Notes: generated by a model not told the origin, from the letters alone. Positions 1 to 7,905 are shown, counted from the stretch's first letter. The stretch is 13,117 bases of DNA from Actinidia chinensis (GCA_009663005.1 CM018889.1:2749483-2762599); one strand, 5' to 3'. Numbers and translations: made by a program.

Positions 1-29
1 GAGAGAGAGAGAGAGAATGGGGAGAGAGA
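1..29. repeat. GA microsatellite, cut by the window edge
   Basis: Eight GA dinucleotides open the window, followed after a short ATGGG interruption by a second GAGAGAG stretch. It is a simple-sequence repeat of the kind common in plant intergenic and promoter DNA. Its left end is outside the window, so its true length is unknown. Confidence 0.95.
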
Positions 30-1240
30 CGAACCTTCCAAATGAGAGGTACTAGTGTGGTTGTTCTTTAACATATACCCCATTTAATAATTATTAGATG
101 AGTTAATTTAATATTAAATAAATTAATAATTATAATTGAATAGTGGTTTTAAACTTATTTTATTTTTGGAATGGTATTGGTTAGTTTTATAAAATCGTAT
201 TAATTTAATTTGAATTGTTGTTGGTCATTGTTATAAGATGTTTGTTATAAATAGATTTATATGAATTCTATTAGTATTTTAGATAATTTTATTAATCTTT
301 TATGATTACTTTATGAATTCTTATTGATATAATCATAAAAATAATTTAGTCACTTTAAAGCATAATTGCCATGGAGTTTACCAATTAAAATTTACTTTTA
401 TGAATTTTATTGATTTGATTATGAATGATTATAGTCATTATTATGAATTAGTGTGGCTTTAAACAATGATTTTGTAACAACCCATCATATTTTTCTCTCT
501 ATCACAATTGACGATAATGGGCCGTTAATAATCCTCATTTGTGTTCCTTTATTTACAAGTCAGAGCGTTATTTTTCTCAAAATTACATTGGTCTTCAAAT
601 GTTTATTTTTACAATATCTCCAAAAAATAATAAATACAAAAATTATTAAAAATCTCAAATCTTTTATAAACCTATTTCGTGACTACCTGAACTCCCCACG
701 TTCGGCTGAAAAATTATTTTAAAGTAGGAAAGTATATAATACGACGGGAATAGCTCAATTTTCCCAATTAATAGACTCAACAACAAATTTAGAAGAGATC
801 AACGAATTCATCAAAAGCGTGAAAAACCTCATACTCAGTCTTTCCTGGTAATTACATGGTGGTCGGCCTCACTACGTCTCTTACCTTATTTGATTTTTCC
901 GTCTTAGTAGATTATGGGCGGTTCCCCTTAGTTAATATACCACTAATTTCATAGCCATTTAAACCACATATAATAATATCACAAAGATCAGGTTTTATAA
1001 AATATATGAATTTCAATAGATTGTACATATTCTCAAAAAAAATACAAAAATCAAATTTTGAAAAATACTCCATTATTGAAAGCATATTGTATACTCTGCT
1101 TAGCTCAAATTAAAAATAGATATATTTGATATGTTTTTTGGCTCAATCATAAAAAACACATGCTAAATTTTATTTCGATCAAATACTTATCTCACCGGAT
1201 CATTTCAATATCTAATCACTTATAATCAATAATCACAATA
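30..1240. other. AT-rich intergenic DNA, no gene seen
   Basis: About 1.2 kb of A/T-dominated sequence with stop codons in every frame. The longest ATG-initiated frame (453-722, plus, 89 codons) is rich in Ile, Leu, Phe and Asn, as expected when AT-rich DNA is translated. It has no motif and no plausible leader. A GC-richer island around 840-930 shows no coding pattern. I see nothing functional here. Confidence 0.7.
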
Positions 1241-1245
1241 TTAAT

Positions 1246-1327
1246 TCCTTCTTCTCCATTTCTTTCTTTCTTTCTTCTCTCTGCCCCAACTTTCTTCTCT
1301 CTCCGTAGGACCGTCTCTCTCTCTCTT
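1246..1327 (+). repeat. Pyrimidine-rich (CT/TTTC) tract
   Basis: An approximately 80-base stretch consisting almost only of C and T on the plus strand, including a four-unit TTTC run and a closing CTCTCTCTCT run. CT-rich tracts of this kind are common in plant core promoters and 5' leaders, but there is no convincing TATA box at the right distance upstream and no ORF downstream. I read it as low-complexity sequence. Confidence 0.75.
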
Positions 1328-1402
1328 ATAGATTTTTGTCTTTCAAAGAAGACAAAAGAAAAACAAACGGCCAGGGTGAGTCATCCCATGAGCTAGTCCC
1401 AC

Positions 1403-1484
1403 ATGGTCAAATCTATTAACACATACTTGACATGTGTCCCAAAATGGTCAAATCTATTAACACAGGCTTGACATGTGTCCTAAA
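1403..1484. repeat. Tandem repeat, two copies of a 41-bp unit
   Basis: The unit beginning ATGGTCAAATCTATTAACAC occurs at 1403-1443 and again, head to tail, at 1444-1484. The copies match at 38 of 41 positions (TA to GG and one C to T). Each copy contains GACATGTGTC, a near-palindrome around CATGTG (E-box-like). A decayed relative, GGACATATG, follows at 1489-1497. The high identity suggests a fairly recent duplication. Confidence 0.9.
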
Positions 1485-1499
1485 AATAGGACATATGTT

Positions 1500-2390
1500 T
1501 AACTTTTTATTTCGTTTTATCAAAAAATATTTTTAAATAAAAATTATATTATCATAAAAATCTCAAAAATATTAAAATTCTATCAATATATTTATATATA
1601 TTTTCTTATTATAATAAAATAGAAATAATTAAAATTCGGGGCCTTAAGGATTAGTCCTTTATAGTATTAATTGATGTGAAACATACCAATTAAAAGGGCG
1701 ATCTATAAAAAAAAAAGCTTCTTAGGATTTTAGTTTAGTTATGAATTTTGGATGGCTGTGAGATATGTTGTTATAACGATTGTATGAATCTATGATATGT
1801 TGTTGGTAAATTTTATGACTATTATGGTTTGTTTTATGAGAATTTTATAGTTAAATTAGAGTTAATCTAGTTAATAAGTAAAATGACCAATGTGACCAAT
1901 AAAAATAGTTTGATTGGGTATCTCATCAACATAATGCGTCAAATAATATGTGATGTGTATTGTAGCATTTTTAAAAAAAAACAAGAAAATATTATAGTCA
2001 TCTAGATACCCAATTTGAAATATATGTTCTTGTGTTTTTTTTGTTTCAGTAGTTTTTGGAGTTGTTTATTCTTTAATTAATCTTTTGCTATTTTATCAAA
2101 ATTGATATTTTTCAAATTTTTGGAGGAGGAGGATTATGAAATATAAATTTTATTTAATTTAAAGAAATATTATAAAGCCAAAAAAAGTTTTAGATAGCTT
2201 TTTGGAATAAAAATTGTTTTCTTCGTTGTTAATAAACTTTTATTTTTGAATCATTTCATTAAAAGAAAGTCAAAAAAATATAATTTTTTTAATTCAAAAA
2301 ATACAGAAAACCGATAAATTTTATTTACTAAAATAATAAACTAAAAAATTAAAAAATAAATAACCGCAAACTATCCGAATTTTGAAGGGA
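1500..2390. other. AT-rich intergenic DNA, no gene seen
   Basis: Long A and T runs and no open frame of note. The sequence resembles decayed non-coding DNA. No terminal repeats, tRNA boxes or coding bias could be made out. Confidence 0.65.
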
Positions 2391-2396
2391 GTCCTG

Positions 2397-2450
2397 CATA
2401 TAAGTCCACTCGTCGGTCATTTGTTCTTTTCCTCTCGCTCTCTTGCTTCA
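2397..2450 (+). promoter_or_regulatory. Weak TATA-plus-CT-leader arrangement
   Basis: CATATAAG at 2397-2404 is followed 25-45 bases later by a pyrimidine-rich stretch (TTCTTTTCCTCTCGCTCTC), which is the layout of a plant core promoter. The local GC content is also above that of the flanks. No ORF or splice-like exon follows before the transposon-derived block near 2700. It may be a relic promoter or a coincidence. Confidence 0.15.
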
Positions 2451-2699
2451 TTCGTTTTTACCGCTGGATTTGATTTTTTCGTACGTGCGGAAATCTGGCA
2501 CCGCCTCCTTTAAAGAAAGATAAAACAATAGTCTTTTTTTAAATACAAATATTTAAAAACTCGTGACCATTATATTCACTCATCTATCCAATGAAGCAAA
2601 TACGAACAATACTAAACACAATTTCTAGATATAATCTTTCTCACAAGTGGGATAAGTTAGCATTTTAAATAAATTAAAGCCAATCCTCTAATTTTAATA

Positions 2700-2945
2700 T
2701 TGATATAGTACATCGAACAAATGTTGAGTTTTCTTGTACGGAGGTATAAAATATATAATCCATAATTTCTTTCTGGGTGCCTTATCTAGGGCAACATCGG
2801 CCGCTAAACTATCATTATAAAAAAAATTCGTGGGTCGCCTACGCAGCTCCGGTCTAGTGATCACGCAGACTCCACTTCGCGAGTTGTCACTATAATAATC
2901 AAGTTTGATAGGGTAATCACACTGAAGCTTGGCCGATGGGCAACA
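2700..2945. other. GC-richer segment of probable transposon origin
   Basis: Composition shifts from about 25% GC to near 45% GC, and the segment abuts the G21 run and the LTR-like block. A 97-codon minus-strand frame crosses it, but its N-terminus is polyproline read from the G run. The remainder has no recognisable domain, so I do not call it a gene. The compositional step and the neighbours suggest part of an old retroelement; I could not identify the family. Confidence 0.3.
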
Positions 2946-2966
2946 GGGGGGGGGGGGGGGGGGGGG
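2946..2966 (+). repeat. G21 homopolymer
   Basis: Twenty-one consecutive G residues lie between CAACA and AAGAGCG. A run this long is rare in AT-rich plant DNA and is prone to slippage in replication and in sequencing, so the exact length should be treated with caution. It can form a G-quadruplex. Confidence 0.95.
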
Positions 2967-3021
2967 AAGAGCGCGATCCTGAGACACGGGTCAAGAGGAG
3001 CAAAGGTAACTTGGCACGTAG

Positions 3022-3205
3022 TAGTGGCGGATCCATGAAAAAAATTTCAAGGGGACAACCGTTGAAAGATATTTTTGGAGGGTGTGCATTTATAATTTTT
3101 GAGGTGGCATTGAAATTTTTTCTTAGAAATATAAGGCAAAAAAAAATATTTCCAAACTTGAGGGGGGGTCAAGTAACTGACCGCCCTGGCCTATCATTAG
3201 ATCCG
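3022..3205 (+). mobile_element. Small non-autonomous DNA transposon remnant
   Basis: The left end reads TAGTGGCGGATCCA (3022-3035) and the right end carries TTAGATCCG (3197-3205), a degraded inverted counterpart of the same sequence. Elements with a (C)AGTGGCGGATCCA end and a G-rich interior followed by CCGCC/CCCCT near the far end are familiar short dispersed elements in plant genomes. The interior has a G7 run (3162-3168) and no complete coding frame. The 92-codon plus frame across it begins before the G run and is a shadow. The right inverted repeat is incomplete, so the boundary is approximate. Confidence 0.45.
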
Positions 3206-3645
3206 GGCCTTTGAGGTTAGTTTTCTTCTGACAACTCCCGTGCCTAGATTGAGACATCAAAGGCATGATAGCAAGCTACCAACCAGGCCCTAAAGGCATA
3301 GCTGGGTTAACGGCCTAACCACTGACACAACAGTTATGAGCTGCGTCAGACACGCGGCGCGAGCTGCAAGGCTGTTCTAGTGATGTGACTTGACAGCTTC
3401 AGGGATGGCTCTGAACTGAGCTATATAAGGTCAATCCTTATTCTCTTCAAAGGTATAGCGAGTTGCAGCTCTAGAAGCTCATCACACTTTCTCTCTCTCG
3501 TCGTCTCTCTCTCATCCGATATATGATTATCCGGTCATTTAACTTGATGTTGGAATAGGTCGTTTTCATAAATAACTCAGGCGGCCGCACTCACTTTTCT
3601 CTTCTGTGTCGGCAGGCTAGTTACCAACAATCAGTGCGATCACTT
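3206..3645 (+). mobile_element. LTR-like retrotransposon fragment (promoter, leader and U5-like part)
   Basis: This GC-richer segment has CTATATAAGG (3421-3430) as a TATA box, then a CT-rich stretch (3489-3513). AACTTGATGTTGGAATAGG follows near 3541, then a C/T-rich segment ending GTGTCGGCAGG. That order (TATA, pyrimidine leader, a cttga-x-x-ttgga signature, then a polypyrimidine-GCAG segment) resembles the R-U5 part of plant Ty3/gypsy Tat-type LTRs as I know them. No matching second LTR, primer-binding site or protease/RT coding is present in the window, so it would be a solo or broken LTR. It could instead be the promoter of a lost gene. Boundaries are not resolved. Confidence 0.35.
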
Positions 3646-3696
3646 CATAGCCATTTTCAACCACGCACTAGACTCTCTCACGGTGTCTATCAAACA

Positions 3697-3720
3697 CCCC
3701 TACCCCACCCCACCCACCCC
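3697..3720 (-). other. G-quadruplex motif on the minus strand
   Basis: On the plus strand there are five C runs (CCCC 3697-3700, CCCC 3703-3706, CCCC 3708-3711, CCC 3713-3715, CCCC 3717-3720) separated by one or two bases. The minus strand therefore has five G3-4 runs with 1-2 base loops, a very stable quadruplex pattern, and the plus strand could form an i-motif. It lies just past the LTR-like segment. Confidence 0.7.
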
Positions 3721-3967
3721 ACAATGCTATAATTGTGTATGTTGAATTTTATTCTTTTTGGTAATTCAAAGTGTGTTGGCGTGTTTGAAGTTGTGGCCAG
3801 AAAATGAGAAAAAGAGTGATAAGAAAAAATCATGTTCATAAATATATTTAGGTTGATTCTGATGTGAGACTCTTGTTAATAAAAATTAGGGCAGTTAGAG
3901 TAAAAATATAAATTTTGAATTATAATTTAACTAAATTTAGATAAATCTGATATGGGATACTGCTAAA

Positions 3968-4160
3968 GTAGAACCATATTTTGAAAATCAGATCGATGGT
4001 CATCGAAAAACGACTGAAAATTTGATTTTTTATTATATTTTTAGGGGGCTCAAATAAGTTCAGCTTAATATTGATGCTCTAAGAAACTTCTGACTTAGTA
4101 GAACTAATCTTTTGAAGATCAGACGCGATCAACAAATTGAAAAATGATGTGTTGATCAAA
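3968..4160. repeat. Diverged direct duplication about 130 bp apart
   Basis: GTAGAACCATATTTTGAAAA at 3968 onward and GTAGAACTAATCTTTTGAAG at 4098 onward begin two related blocks of about 55-60 bases. Both continue with ATCAGA, CGA-TCA and a GAAAA-tGA segment. The similarity decays towards the 3' side. GATGCTCTAAG at 4074-4084 resembles an end motif of plant MITEs (read in reverse, CTTAGAGCATC), so the module may sit in or beside a decayed DNA transposon. Confidence 0.5.
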
Positions 4161-4334
4161 CCTAAATTAAAGCATAACTTACGCTGGACAACTATACTAG
4201 AATAATGATGAAGCTATACTAGGGCGAATTCCCACTCACATGACTCACGCATTGAATAAATGATTAAGTGTCAATTCAACTGTGTGATCAAAACGCGAAA
4301 TGAAAAATATCAACGACCTATACTTGTGATCATC

Positions 4335-4354
4335 TCTCGTGACTTCACACGAGA
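4335..4354. other. Short perfect hairpin
   Basis: TCTCGTG and CACGAGA form a perfect 7-bp stem around a six-base loop (ACTTCA). No T tract follows that would mark a terminator, and none would be expected in a plant. It is probably incidental. Confidence 0.35.
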
Positions 4355-4471
4355 ATAGGGATTCTGTACCAAACGGACTAAACAAACAAACGCCGTGGGC
4401 AATATAATATGCTTCTACTCTTCTGTTTTCCCTCTAGTGGTTGTGACAACGTGTTGTTTTTAAGGCATAAT

Positions 4472-4705
4472 GGCTCGTTTGGGCACTCAAGTTTTTTTTA
4501 ATTTTTTTTTTTTTTTAAACTTTTTACTTAAAAAATCAGTAAAAACGTCATCATAGTTGGTTTTTTTATTTTTTTGTTTTGCTTTTTTGGCTGGTTTTAG
4601 CTAGACACAATAAAGGCACAAAGCAAAAATTCTCTAAAAAATCTTGACTTTTTTATAGCAATCTTTAAAAAAATCCTTTGACTTTTAAGCATTAACAAAC
4701 GAGTC
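4472..4705. mobile_element. MITE-like element with GGCTCGTTTG ends
   Basis: GGCTCGTTTG (4472-4481) and CAAACGAGTC (4696-4705) are inverted repeats matching at 9 of 10 positions and bound an element of 234 bp. The interior is A/T-rich with no coding frame, as in MITEs. The GTTTG-type terminus is typical of many plant non-autonomous DNA transposons. No convincing target-site duplication is visible: the flanks AAT and ATA agree poorly. The superfamily is therefore open. Confidence 0.55.
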
Positions 4706-5517
4706 ATATCTCGTTTCATTGGATGTAAGCAAATTGGCCCTAGGGAACTCCATTTTATCGTTAAAATTTGGATGTCTCCTAGCCATTTTTTTATTTGAAT
4801 AAATCTCAGTTTTTAGTAATTACAATTATTTTTTTATAAATTTAATATTTTTTATTTATTTTTAAATATATCAAAAATTTTTTGCTAGATCTATTTTTTA
4901 TAAAATAACAAATTGGCCTTTGAAATTCAAGTCATTTCAACATTTTATTTTTTATACAAAGGACCAATTAAAAATAAATAAGTATTTTTTCTGCAAAATA
5001 TTATTTATTTGTAAACTAGCTACAATTTTTAATTTTTATCATATTTATTTTATTTTTAAAATAATTTAAATTATTTATTGTTTAAGTACTTCTACGTTTC
5101 CTAATCAAAACGGTAGCTTAAATAATTTTTTGTTATTCAAATTCATTAGAAAACAATAGAGGGGCAATATTATTATTTTGTTAGAATTAACTAAAAAAAT
5201 CTGATAATAATTTCAAAATAAGAAAATAATTGTTGTTTTAAAAAATTACATTAAATATTTTTGTATTGTCAAAAAACTTTAAGAGATGTTAGTAATATTT
5301 ACCGAAAATAAAAAATAAACTAGCAGAAAACATTTTGGTTATGGCTGGCGAGTATAGTCAAACCGACGTTGCGACGGGGTCACGGGAGCTTCTAATGCTG
5401 CGGAAAGTAGAAAGACAAAATATCCCTCATTGCTGAATGTAAAATTAGGGACCCTAATTTAGCATTTTTTAGCTTTTAAAAGATTTTTCTTTTCAAATTT
5501 GGTTATTTTTTTTAACT
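4706..5517. other. AT-rich intergenic DNA up to the gap
   Basis: Mostly A/T with long T and A runs and no gene. The exception is a GC-richer island at 5340-5440, which holds a 31-codon frame and is listed separately. A 9-bp inverted repeat, AAATTAGGG and CCCTAATTT with one base between, sits at 5442-5460. Confidence 0.6.
5341..5436 (+). CDS. Very short ORF in a GC island, doubtful
   Basis: A 31-codon frame (MAGEYSQTDVATGS at the start) begins with ATGGCT, the commonest plant start context, and ends at TGA 5434-5436. Its base composition is far richer in G and C than the surrounding kilobase, and its residue mix is balanced, unlike translations of the flanking A/T DNA. There is no recognisable motif, promoter or splice signal, and the gap starts 80 bases downstream. 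It could be a relic exon, a transposon fragment or chance. I do not assign a function. Confidence 0.12.
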   Translation: MAGEYSQTDVATGSRELLMLRKVERQNIPHC

Positions 5518-5617
5518 NNNNNNNNNNNNNNNNNNNNNNNNNNNNNNNNNNNNNNNNNNNNNNNNNNNNNNNNNNNNNNNNNNNNNNNNNNNNNNNNNNN
5601 NNNNNNNNNNNNNNNNN
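5518..5617. other. Assembly gap of exactly 100 N
   Basis: One hundred consecutive N bases. The round length is the usual placeholder for a scaffold join of unknown size, so the real distance between the flanks, and any sequence there, is not known. Confidence 0.97.
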
Positions 5618-7050
5618 TGTCAAGAGAGAGTAACCCCAGGCCCAAGCTGAATTTTTTTAGAGAATATCAAATCAATTGATGCAATAAAAATAATTTTTAA
5701 ATCCATGAAAACTATATTTCTAGAGTAATTTAACTTTTTGTTTGTATTACCCTCAATCCAAAATTAATCTTTTTTTTTTGGTCTTTTCTTTTTTTTATTT
5801 TAAACTTTAAAATTCATTACATTTCTATTGAACAAAATATTTGTTTATAAAGCTTAGATTTTCGGAATCTATTTATTGAGAGTTATTAAAAAAAAATCAA
5901 TAGTTAGTATTAATAAGTATTTTTGATAAAAAATGTATGTTTATTATCGTGAACTTTTAAATTCGTCTCACTCTCAACCATTACTACAGTCACTTTTCTT
6001 AGTTTTGAGTCTAAAATTTTTTAATACAGTGTGCGAGATTATAAAAAATTCAGTGCTAGTGGCAGAGGTAGTGATAAATGATTGCCTGTGATGATTAGTG
6101 GTCATTGCTATGGTGATTTGTAAGGACGATGAGTAGTGTTTTGGGAGTTTTTAGTTGATGATTGTAGTGATTGGTATGATGATCGTAGATTGTAAAAATT
6201 TTCAACAATCGTGCATCATAATTTACAACTGGAAAATTATTATTACCACTTCGGTGGCAAACGTTTTTGTGCTACTTGTAAATTTGGCAAATATCCAACT
6301 AAAAATGTAAATTATAAATGCCTTTACATTTTTTTAGTTTGGATACAATATGAGCAGGGCGAAGGAAGATGTTGATTTTTTTTTGCCATCTGAAAAAATT
6401 TCTCCATATAAAGCAGTATCATTAATAAATGAAAATCTCATATATACATAGGTTAACATATATATATAATTAGTCTCCTAAAATAATAAATTGATTGCAT
6501 TATTTATTAGTGCTTTCGTTCACACCAGCACTATTTCATGTCCTCACTTTTAATTTGTCTATTTTGGTCACATATAAAAACGAAGTATTTTTAGTCGTTA
6601 TCCGTCAAATTAATATCTTCTTTACTGTAACTTTGTTAAAATCCTATGATAAAGTATTGATTGTGGTTAGCATAATAGCTCGAGGTTTTTTTTCGATAGA
6701 CAATATCACTTAAAAGGTCATTTTTGACAATCTCAAAAATACTTGTATCCGTCTATTGGGATTAATATGAAAACTTTCAACTTTTTTAAAAGAAAAAAAA
6801 GGTTAATTCTCGTGAAATAATCTCATGTTTCTTGTTTTAATACTAAAACAAAAGGTAAGAAAATTTGCGCCATAAATCAATTGGATTAAAGTAGAGTGTG
6901 AACTCAATTTTTACTTTTGAATTAGTTTTTACCGTATTGTAATCTGACTTTAGCTCCATATAACAACTTTTACTTTTTAAAGTGTATAGCCAAGAATGGC
7001 TCCAAATTAACTACATAAATTCTAAAAATGCAAACCACATTATTCATGAC
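5618..7050. other. AT-rich intergenic DNA, no gene seen
   Basis: Mostly A/T-rich sequence with a GATG/TGGT-rich patch at 6060-6190 and a strong hairpin at 6293-6344 (listed separately). The 72-codon plus frame at 6495-6713 is rich in Ile, Val, Phe and Leu, with no leader or motif, and I regard it as chance. No tRNA boxes or transposon ends were recognised. Confidence 0.6.
6293..6344. repeat. Near-perfect inverted repeat (hairpin)
   Basis: ATCCAACTAAAAATGTAAA (6293-6311) pairs with TTTACATTTTTTTAGTTTGGAT (6323-6344) around an 11-base spacer. The right arm only has a few extra bases in its T run and one extra base near its end. The stem is about 19 bp. The arms could be the fused ends of a small foldback element or a cruciform-forming site. 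The arm is too A/T-rich and short to argue for a microRNA precursor. Confidence 0.6.
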
Positions 7051-7052
7051 AA

Positions 7053-7167
7053 GGGAGATAAGTGTTATTTTAAAAACTATAAAAAAAATAACTGTATTTA
7101 TTAAAAATTTTAAAAGAGGGAGATAAGTGTTATTTTAAAAATTACAAGAAAGTAACTGTATTTATTA
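7053..7167. repeat. Tandem duplication, 65-bp offset
   Basis: GGGAGATAAGTGTTATTTTA begins at 7053 and again at 7118. Each block continues for about 50 bases (7053-7103 and 7118-7167) and ends AACTGTATTTATTA. Only a few substitutions separate the copies. The second copy runs directly into the dispersed repeat that starts at 7159. Confidence 0.85.
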
Positions 7168-7348
7168 GATTTATCCCAAAAAATTAGGAGTAGAGAAAAC
7201 ATTCTTCCGTCCAAATATAGTCACCAAAAATATAATCAAAGAAAATGACGTGTGAAAATTACTATTCAAATTTTTTTTCTTTATCGTTAGAAACCAATTG
7301 CTATTTCTCTCAGGAGACAACTCTGCTTGATACCTAAACAAGACGTAA
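7159..7348. repeat. Dispersed repeat, copy A
   Basis: About 190 bases closely resemble 9697-9879. Shared landmarks in order: TATCCCAAAAAATTAGGAGT, CCGTCCAAATA, CACCAAAAATATAATCAAAG, AAAATTACTATTCA, GAAACCAATTGCTATTTCTC and ACAAGACGTA. The CCGTCCAAATA stretch resembles the Stowaway-type CTCCCTCCGTCC terminus, but I see no matching opposite end. A 149-codon minus-strand frame overlaps it and the next element and is a shadow. It stops right where the GGCCCTGTTTG element begins. Confidence 0.85.
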
Positions 7349-7349
7349 A

Positions 7350-7705
7350 GGCCCTGTTTGATAACCGGGTTAGGGGGGGGATTGGGATTAGGAATCCGTA
7401 GGCCCCTAATCCCGTATTTGGTTTGACAATTTAGTGGCCGGACTACAATCCCCCCCCCTATCCAATCCCCCAATGTGTTGATTTCTAATCCCTTTTGTCT
7501 TTTTTCTGTAACATCCTCCCTCGGCTTCTCCCCCTCCCCGTTTCTCCTGTTTCGCCCCCTTTTCTCTTTTTCTCTTTGTGTAAATAAAGGGTAGTATGAA
7601 CTTTCATGAAAAAAATCCATAATTTTTTGGACACATTGACCATATTACCCCTTGATATTAGTACTAATCCCACCGGTCTAAATCCCGTGCAACCAAACAC
7701 CCCCT
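7350..7705. mobile_element. MITE-like element with GGCCCTGTTTG / CCAAACACCCCC ends
   Basis: The left end GGCCCTGTTTGATAACC (7350-7366) and right end GCAACCAAACACCCCC (about 7689-7704) read as diverged inverted repeats around a GTGTTTG/CAAACAC core. Sub-terminal CGGG-TTAGGG and TAATCCCG motifs recur in both orientations, and there is a G8 run at 7373-7380 and a C9 run at 7450-7458. This is the pattern of a non-autonomous plant DNA transposon. A target-site duplication is not clear, so boundaries are approximate. The interior carries no transposase. The 140-codon minus frame (7485-7907) is read from low-complexity C/T sequence. Confidence 0.5.
7384..7413. other. Perfect 9-bp stem inside the element, beside a G-quadruplex motif
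   Basis: GGGATTAGG (7384-7392) and CCTAATCCC (7405-7413) are perfect inverted repeats with a 12-base loop. Immediately upstream, GGG TTA GGGGGGGG ATT GGG (7367-7386) has enough G runs for a quadruplex and contains a GGGTTAGGG string. Both structures belong to the sub-terminal region of the MITE-like element. Confidence 0.6.
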
Positions 7706-7905
7706 TCATACTCTTCCGTGATTGTCCCGTTATTCCTCCTCCCGTGGCCTCCTTCATCCCTCCCAATCCTAATCTCCCCCCCTCCCTTGCCTCCTCCTCC
7801 CCTCGCCTCGCTCCGTCCCCCTTAACCTCTGCCCCCGGTTCTGGCTCCCCATCAGTGTCCCCCGTCCCCTTCTCTTGGTCCGCCTGTTGGATCTCCTTTT
7901 CGATC
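7706..7905 (+). repeat. C/T-rich strand-asymmetric tract
   Basis: About 200 bases are dominated by C and T on the plus strand, with many CCTCC and CCCC runs and few purines. It is GC-rich in an AT-rich setting. Frames on both strands stay open here (plus 7606-7962; minus 7485-7907) because low-complexity C/T sequence rarely spells a stop; their translations are Pro/Ser-rich or Gly/Glu/Arg-rich. AATCCTAATCTCCCCCC repeats the TAATCCC theme of the neighbouring element, so this may be an extension or a second, decayed copy. Confidence 0.6.

Noticed and set aside
453..722. 89-codon plus-strand ORF
   Set aside because: The translation is Ile/Leu/Phe/Asn-rich as expected from A/T DNA; no promoter, motif or composition change supports it.
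749..930. tRNA-like GGGAATAGCTCA followed later by GGTTCCCC
   Set aside because: The A-box-like and B-box-like strings are about 150 bases apart, the B box is a poor match, and no cloverleaf can be drawn.
1396..1406. Plant snRNA upstream sequence element-like GTCCCACATGG
   Set aside because: It differs from the consensus at its end, no TATA box sits at the required spacing, and no snRNA sequence follows. It belongs to the 41-bp repeat area.
2694..2987. 97-codon minus-strand ORF starting with polyproline
   Set aside because: The Pro run is the G21 homopolymer read in reverse, and the rest lacks any recognisable domain and lies in transposon-like sequence.
2936..3214. 92-codon plus-strand ORF
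   Set aside because: It begins at the G run with polyglycine and reads through the small transposon remnant, so it is a shadow.
6495..6713. 72-codon plus ORF
   Set aside because: Hydrophobic A/T-driven translation with no leader, no motif and no composition change.
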